Assembly: GCF_050303215.1 (NCBI RefSeq)
Contig: NZ_JBNLBH010000106.1
Coordinates: 62,001 to 126,000 of the forward strand
Reading direction: 5' to 3'
DNA from: Haliangium sp050303215
GTDB taxonomy: Bacteria; Myxococcota_A; Polyangia; Haliangiales; Haliangiaceae
Length of the DNA stretch: 64,000 nucleotides
Every line of letters starts with the position of its first letter. Position 1 is the stretch's first letter. Shown here piece after piece: positions 8,414 to 19,079 of this stretch. A program made the translations under genes and the position numbers. The notes under the pieces are model-generated. The model saw nothing but the letters and a program-made list of their open reading frames with translations. It made no database searches and had not been told where the DNA came from.

Positions 8414-10486
8414 TCACCCGTCGGTCTGGGTGGACGGATATAGCTGCTCGCGCCGCTCGCGGATCCCGTCGGGCCCGATCTCGTTCATGATGTAGTGCTC
8501 GATCTGGGTCCAGATGGTCTGCTCCGGCCCCGGGCGGACCAGATGCACGTCGTCGTCGTAGCGCTCGTCATCGTCGGCGATGATGATCGGGATGAGCTGA
8601 TGGGCACGGTACGCCTCGGCGTCGGTGCTGCGATCGCCGATGCCGATGACGGGCGTGTGCTGCTGGCGCGCAATCATGTGATTGATCATGCGGGTCTTGT
8701 ACTTGCCGTGCCGCCAGGGCAGGACATCCCACAGGCTCAACATCATGATCACCTGCGAGGCCGGGAAGCCATGCTCGCGCAGCCAGTCTCGGACCAAGCC
8801 CACGTGCGGAAGCAAGCGCGGACGCGCGGTGAGGTAGATCACGCCGAAGTGCTCATGCAGTCGTCGAACCACTCGGGCGGCGTCCACGTAGGGCACCGAC
8901 CCGCGCTTCAAGATGCCCGAGGTCGACAGCGTACGGTCCACGTCCAAGACGATGTGGGCCCGCCCCGGGTATTCGTAGAAGCGCTCGGCGTGGCCGTCGA
9001 GAAGCTCGCACGAGACCTCGTAGTCGCGGCGGCCGTCGCCGTCGCCCGGGTTCGAGGGCCGCACCCGCACCAGCCCGAAGTTCTTGCCCGCGCCTTTGAA
9101 GATCTCGTCGACCGAGTAGTCTTCGATGTGATCCTTGAGCGCCACGAGCTCGTGCAACGCCGGCGACCGCTGCGTCAGCGGTGAGGAGGTGAAGGACAAG
9201 ACCTGGTTGGGCGCGGACCCGCGTGCTGAGGCCTTGTTGATGCGTCGCAGCGCGCCTGCGGCTGCGGCCGGGTCGTAGGCGGCGCTTCGAGCGAGCAGTT
9301 GCTCCTTGCCGATGCGCGCGACGTGGGACATGTGAACGTCACCCGAGAGCACGTACACGCCGCGGACGTCGTTGGTGAAGATGAAGTCCAAGAGCCGCCT
9401 GCGCTGAGCCTCGAACCCGGTCCATTGATCGCGCGCGGCCGAGATCACGCGCGGGATCGGGATGCCGAGCACGGACGAGATATGGACCAGGGGCACCGAC
9501 GACGCGATGAACTTCACCGGCAGTTCGCGGGTGGCGAGCAGCCAGCCCTCGAGGGCCTCGAACTGCTCGTCATCGAGCAGCACCTTGGCTGCGCCGCGCT
9601 GCCAGTGGCGGTGTGAGCGAGTGTCGAGCGCGAAGAAGCCGATGTCGCCGACCTGGAAGCTATACCAGTAGCGACCGGCCGGGGTCTCGGGGTTGAGCAC
9701 GTGCTGATACAGGTCGTAGGCGCGCAGCGCCGCGGCGCGTCGATCGGCGCTCTCGGGGTCGCGGTTTTCCCCGGCGGTGCCCCAGTCATCGGCCAGCTCG
9801 TGGTCGTCGAAGCAGGAGAAGATGGGCAGGCGCATGAGCGCGCGGCGGAACGCGCCCGAGCCCCAGAAGGCCTGATAGGCGCTGCCGTACGCGGCGAAGT
9901 CCACGGCTTCGCGGTAGCTGCGGGCGTCGCAGATCCCATTCGGGGTCTTCCATTGCCCCGGGCTCGCCGCGGCCAGCTCCTTGGGCATCATGTCGGCGTA
10001 GACTTGATCGCCGAGCATGAACATGAACCGGACCGGCTCGCGCTGGCAGTGGGTGGCCAGCCCGTCGAAGATGCGATCGCCGGTTCGGAACGGGTGCACA
10101 CAAGAGCCGAAGGCGAACACGAACTCGCCGTTGAGCCGGTCTCCGGCCGGCAGGGTGGTGAAGCTGCCGTGCACGGCACCGCCGACGTCGCCTGGTGTGA
10201 AGCCATCGTCGTCCCGGGAAAGCTCGACCCGGTACACGTAGCCGGTGTCGGCGGCGAGATCGGTCAGGTCGAAGGTGAGCACCCCGTGCTCGGCGGCAGT
10301 GGGCGCGAACGCGTCCGTGGTCCGGGCCTCCGGCCCGGCCAGCGCAGCCTCGGCCGCCTCCGAACTCGCGGCCGAGCCGGGGGCGAAGCGGATCCGCGCC
10401 TGACCGTCTCCGATCAGGCGCAGCCAGATGCGGGCCCCCTCCGTGGTGAGCCGGCCGATGTGTGGTCCGTGGCTGAGTTCGAGCAT
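8414..10486 (-). CDS. PhoD-like phosphatase fused to a C-terminal HAD (LNS2/APP1-like) domain
   Basis: A 690-residue protein. Residues 1-100 form the N-terminal beta domain of PhoD-like enzymes. Residues 110-450 carry the metallophosphoesterase motifs FAFGSCVHPF, MLGDQVYAD, FDDHELADDWG and VLSGDVHMSH. From about residue 509 (base 8962 downward) a second hydrolase follows: LDVDRTLSTSG is a HAD motif I, YLTARP fits motif II of lipin/LNS2 and APP1 phosphatidate phosphatases, and IGIGDRSTDAEAY fits motif III/IV. The usual Gly of DxDGT is Arg here. The ATG at 10486 is chosen because gaggagg lies 12 nt before it. No signal peptide is visible, so it is probably cytoplasmic. A phospholipid or phosphodiester substrate is inference. 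Confidence 0.85.
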   Translation of the reverse strand: MLELSHGPHIGRLTTEGARIWLRLIGDGQARIRFAPGSAASSEAAEAALAGPEARTTDAFAPTAAEHGVLTFDLTDLAADTGYVYRVELSRDDDGFTPGDVGGAVHGSFTTLPAGDRLNGEFVFAFGSCVHPFRTGDRIFDGLATHCQREPVRFMFMLGDQVYADMMPKELAAASPGQWKTPNGICDARSYREAVDFAAYGSAYQAFWGSGAFRRALMRLPIFSCFDDHELADDWGTAGENRDPESADRRAAALRAYDLYQHVLNPETPAGRYWYSFQVGDIGFFALDTRSHRHWQRGAAKVLLDDEQFEALEGWLLATRELPVKFIASSVPLVHISSVLGIPIPRVISAARDQWTGFEAQRRRLLDFIFTNDVRGVYVLSGDVHMSHVARIGKEQLLARSAAYDPAAAAGALRRINKASARGSAPNQVLSFTSSPLTQRSPALHELVALKDHIEDYSVDEIFKGAGKNFGLVRVRPSNPGDGDGRRDYEVSCELLDGHAERFYEYPGRAHIVLDVDRTLSTSGILKRGSVPYVDAARVVRRLHEHFGVIYLTARPRLLPHVGLVRDWLREHGFPASQVIMMLSLWDVLPWRHGKYKTRMINHMIARQQHTPVIGIGDRSTDAEAYRAHQLIPIIIADDDERYDDDVHLVRPGPEQTIWTQIEHYIMNEIGPDGIRERREQLYPSTQTDG

Positions 10487-10624
10487 CGAGCGCGCGCCTC
10501 CTCGCCGGCGCAGCGAGCCTGCACGCGGCCCGTCCAGGATACCCAATCCCATGGGCGCGGTGCGAGGGTGGCCGGCTGGCGAAGCGGCAGCGCGCTGCCG
10601 GGCGCGCTCGTGCCGGCCCGGGGG

Positions 10625-13600
10625 TTACGGCGAGACGCCGTTGACGCTGACGTTCGAGAACAGGACCGTGACCGTGCCGCCATTGCTGCTGGCGGCGGCC
10701 AGGCCGACGTAGCCGGCGCTCGCCATCGACACTACGCGATCGCCGCCGTGCTGGACCCAGTCGGTGCCGTCCCAGTGGAAGCTGCGGAACACATCGCCGG
10801 TGCGGGTGAGTCGGAGCAGGGCGGTGCCGCCGGTGCCGTTCAGGTTGGCCGAGTTGAAGTCGCCGATCGAGGTGCCCACGCGCTCGTACCAGTAGTCCTC
10901 GGCCGAGTAGTTCAGGCTCTGGTAAATGCCCGGTGCGACGTCGCTGGGCGCGCCCTCGCCGGTGTCGGCCTTGAACACCAAGGCGGCCTTGGAGTACCCG
11001 TTGCTGGTGCTGGCGCCGTAGCCGTCGACCTGGGCGATCAGCTCGAAGTCACCGGCCACCTCCTGGTATACGAAGTGGCCGTCGTCGCGCGAGTCCCACA
11101 GGTCGCCGCCGCCGCCGGTCACGCTGAACACGCCGTCGGCAAACGAGGACGAGCCCAGGCCCGCGCTGCCGCCGAGGTCGATGCGCGACCAGCCGTCCGG
11201 CAGGACGCTCGGGGTCGGGTCGGGGTCGGGGGTCGGGTCGGGGTCCGGAGTCGGGTCGGGGTCCGGGGTCGTCGAGGGCGGGCTGACGACGGTCTCGACG
11301 GTGACGTCCGAGTAGACGATCTCGGTCAGGAAGTCGTTGCTCTTGCCGCACACGCCGAAGCCGACGAAGCCGGCCGTTGGCATTTCGGGGATGGTGGTCC
11401 CGGTGGCCGGGCCGTGGAAGGTCCAGGTCACGCCGTCCTGGGAGTACTCTTCCCAGAAGGTGTTGCCGACTCGAGTGAGCCGCGCAAACAGCGGCGCGCC
11501 CGGCCCGGAGTGGAGCTGACGGTTGCCGATCTCCTCGTGGTGAGCGCCCTTGAGCCGGCGGAAGTAGAGCCAGTCGTTGTCCGAGTAGTTGATCGACTGG
11601 TTGAAGAACTGCGAGTTGGAGTCGAGGTCGACCCGGAACATCGTCATCGCCTTGGACCACTCGTGCAGATAGCCCGAGTATCCGGCGACGCGCAGGGTGA
11701 TCCGGAAGTCGCCATCCACCGGGAAGTGCACGAAGTGGAAGCTGTCGGTGTCGCGGAACACGTCGGTGCCGGTGCCACGGACCACGAAGGAGCCGCCGTC
11801 GACGTTGGGGTCGAAGACTGCGCTGCCAGGGAGGACCGTGCTCACCGGGCCGATGTCCAGGCTGGCCCAGCCCTCGGGCAGAGGCCCGCCGGCGTAGGCG
11901 ACGGTGTTGAACGACAACTGCTCGCTGATCGCGAGACGCCCGATCGAGTCCTCGGCCGTGATCACGTAGGTGATCTCTTCGCCCGACATCAGCCCGTCGA
12001 TGATGACCGAGTGGGACATGCTCAGCGCCAGCTCGCGAACGTCCTTGCCAAAACCATTCAGGTCGTAGTCGATCTCGGTGGTGGTGGGCACGTTGGTGGT
12101 CCACGACACCCGGGCCTGGTGCAGGTCGATCTCGCTCACCTCGATGTTCGCGATCTCCGGCCCCGTGCTCGGCGGGGCCGCGGTCACGAAGCTGCGAGCC
12201 ACGTCGGTCCCGGTGTTCGCCGCCGCGTCGGTGGCGGTGATCAGGAAGTGATACGTGGTTGAGGGCGACAGGCCGGTGATGGTCACCGACTGGCTCGTGG
12301 CCGCCGAGGACGCGCTGACCTCGCTGCCGAGGTTGGTGGTGAGGCCGTACTGGACCCGACCGGTCGCGGGCTCGTCGGTGATCCACGACAGCGTGGCGGT
12401 GGTGTCGGTCTGGGACACGCTGACGCCGGAGATCACGGGCGCGGTGGTGTCGGTGGGGTCGGGGGTGGGATCGGGATCGGGGGTGGGATCGGGGTCGGGC
12501 GTGGGGTCGGGGTCGGGGCTCGGAGGCGGCGGCGGGTCACCGATCATGGTGACGTTGGAGAACCGGACCGTGAGCGTGCCGGAGGTGGTGCCGCTGGTGG
12601 CCGCGAGGCCCACGTAGCCGACCGAGTTGAGCGCCACCACCCGATCGACGCCGTGCTGGACCCAGTCGGTGCCGTCCCAGTGGAAGCTGCGGAACACGTC
12701 ACCGGTGCGGGTCATGCGCAGCAGGGCGCTGCCGCCGGTGGTGTTGAGCGTGGCCGGGGAGAACTCGTCGATGCCGAACGCGCCGCGCACGTACCAGTAG
12801 TCGTCGCTGGCGTAGTTCAGGCTCTGGTAGATGCCCGGCGCGGTGGCCGAGGGCACGCCGGTGCCGGTGTCGGCCTTGAACACCAGCGCCGCCTTGGCGT
12901 ACAGGTAGCTGGTGTCGCCCTCGTAGCCATCCACCTGAGCGATCAGCTCGAAGTCACCGCCCACGGGGGTGTACGCGAAGTGGCCGTCATCCTGGCCGCT
13001 CCACAGGTCGCCACCGTTTCCGGAGACCGTGAACACACCGTCGGTGAAGGTGGCGTCGCCGCCGCTGCTGGCGCCCAGCTCGACGCTGGACCAACCATCG
13101 GGCAGCGCGGTGGGCGGAGCAGTGCCCGAGTCGAAGGTGGTGTCCGCGCTGGTGGTGATGTTGCCGGCGGCATCGGCCGACGACACCTGCAGGTGGAACA
13201 GCGTGGACTCGGTCAGGCCGGTGAGCACCACGGTGTGGTCGGTGCTCACGCCGGCGGCGCCGGCGCTGGCGCCGTAGCCGTCGGTGAGGCCGAACTCGAC
13301 CGTCGAGGTCGCCGGCTCATCGGTCGTCCAGGTCACCGTGGCGGTGGTGCCCGCAGCCGCGATCGCGAGGTTGGAGATCGCCGGCGCGGTGGTGTCGGGG
13401 GGCGGGAGCGTGAGCGACAGCTCGGCGAAGGTCGCCGTCATCAGCCCGCCGGTGGTGCTGGTCACGCCCACGCCGACGTAACCGTCGGCAGGCAGGGCCA
13501 CGATCCGATCGCCGCCGTGCTGGACCCAGGTCTGGCCGTCGTCAGAGTGAAAGGTGCGGAACACGTCGCCGGTGCGGGTGAGGCGCAGGTAGGTGCCCTG

Positions 13601-14134
13601 GCCGTCGACGTTGAGGCTGTCGGCGTTGAAGCTGGTAATGCTGGTACCCGAGCGCACATACCAATAGTCGTCACCGCGGACATTCAAGCTTTGATACAGG
13701 CCTGACGCCGTGGCCGAGGGCTCACCGCCGTCGCCGGTCGTGGACGCCTTGAACACGACCGCGGCCTTGGCGTAGGTGCCCGAGGTATCGCCGCTGAAGC
13801 TGGTGATGCGGGCCTGGAAGTCGAAGTCACCAGTGACGACTTGATACGCGAGGTGGCCATCGTCCTGGCTGCCCCACAGGTCGCCGCCGCCGCCGGCGAC
13901 GGTCAGGGTGCTGCCGTCGAACGAGGATGTGCCGCTCAGCGCCTCGCTGGCGCCGAGGTTGGTGCCAAACCAGCCATCGCCGAGCGACACGGCGATCCCG
14001 GCCTCTGTACTGTGGAGGAGCTCGCCTCCATCGGTTCCTACATCACATGCGGCGCTGGTGAGCGAGCCGATGACGAGGGCGGCGGTGACGATTCTGTGAC
14101 GTAGGACGGCAGCGCAGAGGGCAGTTGGGTTCAC
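10625..14134 (-). CDS. Giant lipoprotein with four ConA-like domains and Fn3 repeats
   Basis: 1169 residues. Start chosen at a GTG (14134), five nt after AGGAG; a signal peptide with lipobox TSAAC follows. Four copies of a roughly 190-residue concanavalin-like (LamG/DUF1349-type) domain recur, marked by GDLW, YWYVR-type and DWVQHGGDRVVAL strings; the third is divergent. Between them lie fibronectin type III domains (AAGTTATVTWTTDEPATSTV type) and Asp-Pro-Thr-Pro linkers near 11210-11275 and 12450-12525. This is a modular cell-surface binding protein, probably for glycans. No catalytic module was recognised. The repeats are similar enough at DNA level (10640-11200, 12540-13100, 13400-13990) to recombine. 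Confidence 0.85.
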   Translation of the reverse strand: MNPTALCAAVLRHRIVTAALVIGSLTSAACDVGTDGGELLHSTEAGIAVSLGDGWFGTNLGASEALSGTSSFDGSTLTVAGGGGDLWGSQDDGHLAYQVVTGDFDFQARITSFSGDTSGTYAKAAVVFKASTTGDGGEPSATASGLYQSLNVRGDDYWYVRSGTSITSFNADSLNVDGQGTYLRLTRTGDVFRTFHSDDGQTWVQHGGDRIVALPADGYVGVGVTSTTGGLMTATFAELSLTLPPPDTTAPAISNLAIAAAGTTATVTWTTDEPATSTVEFGLTDGYGASAGAAGVSTDHTVVLTGLTESTLFHLQVSSADAAGNITTSADTTFDSGTAPPTALPDGWSSVELGASSGGDATFTDGVFTVSGNGGDLWSGQDDGHFAYTPVGGDFELIAQVDGYEGDTSYLYAKAALVFKADTGTGVPSATAPGIYQSLNYASDDYWYVRGAFGIDEFSPATLNTTGGSALLRMTRTGDVFRSFHWDGTDWVQHGVDRVVALNSVGYVGLAATSGTTSGTLTVRFSNVTMIGDPPPPPSPDPDPTPDPDPTPDPDPTPDPTDTTAPVISGVSVSQTDTTATLSWITDEPATGRVQYGLTTNLGSEVSASSAATSQSVTITGLSPSTTYHFLITATDAAANTGTDVARSFVTAAPPSTGPEIANIEVSEIDLHQARVSWTTNVPTTTEIDYDLNGFGKDVRELALSMSHSVIIDGLMSGEEITYVITAEDSIGRLAISEQLSFNTVAYAGGPLPEGWASLDIGPVSTVLPGSAVFDPNVDGGSFVVRGTGTDVFRDTDSFHFVHFPVDGDFRITLRVAGYSGYLHEWSKAMTMFRVDLDSNSQFFNQSINYSDNDWLYFRRLKGAHHEEIGNRQLHSGPGAPLFARLTRVGNTFWEEYSQDGVTWTFHGPATGTTIPEMPTAGFVGFGVCGKSNDFLTEIVYSDVTVETVVSPPSTTPDPDPTPDPDPTPDPDPTPSVLPDGWSRIDLGGSAGLGSSSFADGVFSVTGGGGDLWDSRDDGHFVYQEVAGDFELIAQVDGYGASTSNGYSKAALVFKADTGEGAPSDVAPGIYQSLNYSAEDYWYERVGTSIGDFNSANLNGTGGTALLRLTRTGDVFRSFHWDGTDWVQHGGDRVVSMASAGYVGLAAASSNGGTVTVLFSNVSVNGVSP

Positions 14135-14584
14135 GTTCACTCCTGGGTCGTGGTTGGCGATCACTCCATTGTGTCCATTTCGAACTTCCGTGTCTAGGTA
14201 TCTATTTAGATATGATCGGGTCGTGGCACAAGAGGTTGACCTACATTCGGCTCCGATGTAGGTCGCACCCTGTCGCCGCTGTTCAGCGGGTCCCGAGTCC
14301 ATGCGGCGGTGGGCGTGGGGAGTATCGAACATGGGCAGCCTCCTGAGCGTCGTCGATGGGAGCCTTGGCTCCTCCCCATGGCAGTGGGTCTACGCCCGCC
14401 TCGGATCAAAAAAAGCCGCCCGAGGGGCTGTCGGCCTCGTCGCTGCGGGCGGGGATCCCGTTGCGAGACGATGCAGATGGGAAATCGTCGTAATCGAGAG
14501 TACGTCGATTGCCTTATGGATTCATCGCCGCGAAACCTTGCACTGTTCAAGCACTGTGCGCGTACTGTGCGCGCACCCGGGCGA
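14135..14584. other. Intergenic region with a minus-strand terminator
   Basis: About 450 bp between the start of the giant lipoprotein gene and the stop of the AlkA-like gene. On the minus strand an imperfect GC-rich hairpin (14415-14430) is followed by seven T residues (A-run 14408-14414 on the plus strand), a plausible terminator for the DNA-repair gene. The rest, including the AT-rich part at 14160-14230, should hold the promoter of the lipoprotein gene. No gene is seen. Confidence 0.55.
14408..14430 (-). terminator. Probable terminator of the AdaA-AlkA gene
   Basis: Read on the minus strand: AGCC/GGCT and GCCC/GGGC pairings around CTC, immediately followed by a run of seven T. Confidence 0.55.
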
Positions 14585-16147
<1,563 letters not shown>

Positions 16148-16253
16148 GGAGCGATACCCTAGCAGCGCGACTATCTCCATACTGGCCGTTTTCGGTCATG
16201 GTCGTATCAATCAGACCCAGCAGGCCGCCAAGAACTTCTGTCGAGCGCCACGG

Positions 16254-17330
16254 TCAGCGCGGCCCGGCCAGCCGGTAGCAGTAGCCCCAGGTCACCACGG
16301 CAGAGTCGCGGAGTCGGTCGGGCTGGAGCGGCCCGGTGTCGGAGTCGGTCCGGGCCGCCTCGGCGTCGTCAGACTCAGGCTCGGCCGACAGCGCCGGCTC
16401 GGCCGGCCTGGACCCGGCAGGCTCGCCTGCGGCAGGCTTGGGTGCGGCGCGCTTGGCGCCGGAAGACCTGGACTTGGAGGCCTTGGTCGAGGCGCGCTTG
16501 GCGCCCGAGGACCTGGACCTGGAAGCCTTGGGCGAGGCCTGCTTGGCGTCGGAGGACCTGGGCTTGGCGCTGCCGGAGCGGGTCGCGGTGGCCTCGGCCG
16601 GTGGGCCCTGGTCGGCTGCGTCCGGTGCCGGCGGGCGGTTGCTCGCGCCGGCCGCGTCGGTGGTGGTCTGCTGCGCGGCGGTCTGGGCTGTGGTTCGGGG
16701 CGGTCCGCCGACGGACTCGTCGCGGTCGGCCTGGCTACGGCCGCGCTTGCGGGTGGACGCGGTGGTTCGGCTGCGCTTCTCGGCAGGCGCCTTGGCCGCG
16801 TGCTTGGCGCCGGTGGGTTTGCCCGCGGTGCCGTCCGGCGGCTGATAGGCGGGGTCACGAGGATCGCGCCAGGGCGGGAGGTATCCCGGATCGCCGGGCT
16901 CGGGATAGCGGCTCATCGGCGGCAACTCGTCGGCGGCTCCGGCTGGGGGCGGCTTGGACCGGTAGGGATTGGGGTTGCCGAAGATGTCCACCTGATGGGG
17001 ACTCATGGCGGCCAGGAGGTTGGCCTGATAGTGGATATCGGCGAGGAGCTGATCTTGCTGGGCCACCAGCGCGTGGATGCGATCGGCCGCGGCGCGCGCG
17101 TAGGTGAGAATGCGATCTCGGTGCAGGCGCTGATTGATCTCCTCTTCGGTGTACGGAGGGGCGGCGGCGCGCCGCGGCGCCGGCAGTGCCTCGGCGGCCT
17201 CGACCGCGGCGTGGAGCATGGCCTCGGCTTGGGCCAGCAAGTCGCGAAACGGTCCTTCGATGTACTCGACGGTCGCGCTCAGCATTGCGGTCGTGCCCTT
17301 GATTCGACTAAGGTCGATACGAGGTGGCAT
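16254..17330 (-). CDS. Unrecognised protein with a histone-H1-like Lys/Ala/Ser-rich tail
   Basis: A 358-residue protein starting at the ATG at 17330 behind gagaggaaa. Residues 1-115 are helical (YIEGPFRDLLAQAEAMLHAA). They are followed by a Pro-rich segment with WRDPRDPAYQPPDG, then a basic tail with about three 15-residue repeats of the form S-S-G-A-K-R-A-[SA]-x-K-A-S-[KR]-S-R. Such tails resemble histone H1/AlgP-like DNA-compacting proteins. The final residues (VVTWGYCYRLAGPR) are not basic. DNA binding or a structural role is inference from composition. Long in-frame upstream extensions lack a ribosome binding site and are ignored. Confidence 0.65.
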   Translation of the reverse strand: MPPRIDLSRIKGTTAMLSATVEYIEGPFRDLLAQAEAMLHAAVEAAEALPAPRRAAAPPYTEEEINQRLHRDRILTYARAAADRIHALVAQQDQLLADIHYQANLLAAMSPHQVDIFGNPNPYRSKPPPAGAADELPPMSRYPEPGDPGYLPPWRDPRDPAYQPPDGTAGKPTGAKHAAKAPAEKRSRTTASTRKRGRSQADRDESVGGPPRTTAQTAAQQTTTDAAGASNRPPAPDAADQGPPAEATATRSGSAKPRSSDAKQASPKASRSRSSGAKRASTKASKSRSSGAKRAAPKPAAGEPAGSRPAEPALSAEPESDDAEAARTDSDTGPLQPDRLRDSAVVTWGYCYRLAGPR

Positions 17331-17891
17331 TATTGGGGCTTTCCTCTCTGTGCGGGCCGGTACGCTGCGTGTTTCAGCGTGCCGGCCGCTTTGATTTGGG
17401 GACGTGCCCGGGCGTGGCGCGCGCGAGCACGCAGGGTGACGAGCGCAATGGTATGTGCATGCCCTCACGGCATGCAAGGGGAAAGTTCCTTTTTCAACCA
17501 AGTTCTGGATATTACAGACGCAGTAGAGGCGACCAGGATCTGCATGGTGTCCGAGCAGTGACGCCGACCGTCTTGGCGGCGACCGCGCGGCGGCACGACA
17601 GCAGATCGACGCGCGTCGGCCGCTGCGCACCGCTGGTCAGCGGGCGTCGATTCGCTGCACGCGAGGTACAGGAGATCTCGTCTCATCGACCGCGGCCCGC
17701 TGAGCGGAGGCGATCTCCCCTCGGGATGGCGGGATGCGCTGCGGCCGCGGGCGGGCGCCGTGAGCGCCAGCACCTCGGCCGCTCACGGCGGAACCTCGAC
17801 CACGCCCGGCCAGACATTGACGCCCCGGCCCTGCACCGGGCAACATGCCCCGGCAACCACTCACTTCCATTACAGGCAGCAAGGAGCACGC
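17331..17891. other. Divergent intergenic region upstream of the amidohydrolase operon
   Basis: 561 bp between two divergent genes. It includes a perfect 8-5-8 inverted repeat (17456-17476) and a good ribosome binding site (aaggag) just before 17892. No gene is convincing. The AT-richer stretch at 17480-17520 next to the palindrome could hold a promoter. Confidence 0.5.
17456..17476. promoter_or_regulatory. Perfect 8-5-8 inverted repeat, candidate operator
   Basis: TGCATGCC, spacer CTCAC, GGCATGCA. The size and symmetry suit a dimeric repressor site between two divergent genes. The regulator is unknown and none is encoded next to it. Confidence 0.45.
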
Positions 17892-19025
17892 ATGGCCATC
17901 GAAGTACGCAAGGTCGTTCTGGAGAGCGTCGGTGACGCCAGCGGCATGGCGAGGCTCATCGACGACGGCGTTTTTGGCGCCGACGAGGTGATCGCCATCG
18001 TAGGCAAGACCGAGGGCAACGGAGGCGTGAACGACTTTACCCGCATCATCGCCGACCGCGCCTTTCGCGACGTGCTCCTGGCCCGGGGGACGCGCTCGCT
18101 GGACCAGGTCAAGGAGGTCCCGATGGTGTGGTCGGGCGGGACCGACGGGGTCCTGTGCCCGCACGCGACCATCTTCGCCCAGGTGGCGGACGTCGGGCCG
18201 GCCACGGACGAGCCGCGGCTGGCGGTGGGGATCGCCATGAGCGACGTCATCTTGCCCGAGGACATCGGCCGCCCGGCCATGGTGGCCAAGGTAGCCGAGG
18301 GCGTGCGCCGGGCCATGCAACAGGCCGGCATCGACGATCCGTCCGACGTGCACTACGTGCAGACCAAGACCCCGCTGCTCACCATGGAGACGATCAACGA
18401 CGCCCGCGCCCGCGGCCAGACCGTGGCCACCACGCACCCGCTGGAGTCGATGGACCTGTCCAACGGCACCACCGCGCTCGGCATCGCGGTGGCCCTGGGC
18501 GAGATCGAGATGCCGGCGGCCGAGGCCATCGGCCACGATCTGGCGCTGTTTTCGTCGGTGGCGTCATGCTCATCGGGAGTGGAGCTGGATCGGGCCCAGA
18601 CCGTGGTGGTCGGGAATCGGCGCGGCGCGGGCGGGCGGTACCGAATCGGCCACGACGTGATGCAGGACGCGCTCGACATCGACGCGGTGTACCGGGCCGC
18701 GCGCTCGGCCGGGCTGTCCTTGCCCGAGCGGCCCCGGCCCGACGACCTGGATGGACGCCTGGTCAACGTCTTTCTCAAGTGCGAGGCCGATCCCGGCTCA
18801 CGCCTGCGCGGGCGCCGGCAGGTGGCGCTCGACGACTCGGACGTGCACCACCACCGCCACATCAAGGGCGCGGTGGGCGGTGTCGTGGCCGCGGCCACCG
18901 GCGACCCGGCGGTGTTCGTGTCGGTGGCGGCGTTACACCAGGGGCCGGCGGGTGGCGGTCCCATTGCGGCGATCGTCGACCTCGGCGACCTCGGCGACGC
19001 CTCCGACGCAGGCGGCGCAGGCTGA
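17892..19025 (+). CDS. Ring-opening amidohydrolase (cyanuric acid hydrolase/barbiturase family)
   Basis: A 377-residue cytoplasmic hydrolase of the AtzD/TrzD/barbiturase family, which opens six-membered cyclic imides such as cyanurate or barbiturate. The fold is three similar units, each with a Lys-Ser pair. Visible candidates are K39 (VGKTEGNGG) with S81 (VWSGGTDGV), K159 (QTKTPLL) with S227/S228 (CSSGVEL), and K296 (FLKCEADPG) with S344. HQGPAGGGP near the C-terminus is also family-typical, but the usual SGGAEHQGP reads SVAALHQGP here. The start has aaggag upstream. It leads an apparent operon with the FdrA and DUF1116 genes. Substrate choice between barbiturate and cyanurate cannot be read from sequence alone. 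Confidence 0.85.
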   Translation: MAIEVRKVVLESVGDASGMARLIDDGVFGADEVIAIVGKTEGNGGVNDFTRIIADRAFRDVLLARGTRSLDQVKEVPMVWSGGTDGVLCPHATIFAQVADVGPATDEPRLAVGIAMSDVILPEDIGRPAMVAKVAEGVRRAMQQAGIDDPSDVHYVQTKTPLLTMETINDARARGQTVATTHPLESMDLSNGTTALGIAVALGEIEMPAAEAIGHDLALFSSVASCSSGVELDRAQTVVVGNRRGAGGRYRIGHDVMQDALDIDAVYRAARSAGLSLPERPRPDDLDGRLVNVFLKCEADPGSRLRGRRQVALDDSDVHHHRHIKGAVGGVVAAATGDPAVFVSVAALHQGPAGGGPIAAIVDLGDLGDASDAGGAG

Positions 19026-19079
19026 CTCGCTTCGACCTGGTGCGCCCGCACTGACCCTCGCCGACACGGATGTAGACTC

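Noticed and set aside
11210..11275. GGGTC/GGGGTC-rich repeats as possible structured DNA or promoter
   Set aside because: They encode Asp-Pro-Thr-Pro linkers in the giant lipoprotein; the same applies to 12450-12525.
9701..12262. 853-codon open frame antisense to the PhoD-like and giant lipoprotein genes
   Set aside because: Composition is that of a GC-rich shadow frame (Val/Gly/Arg/His-rich, no domain), and the minus-strand genes have clear motifs.
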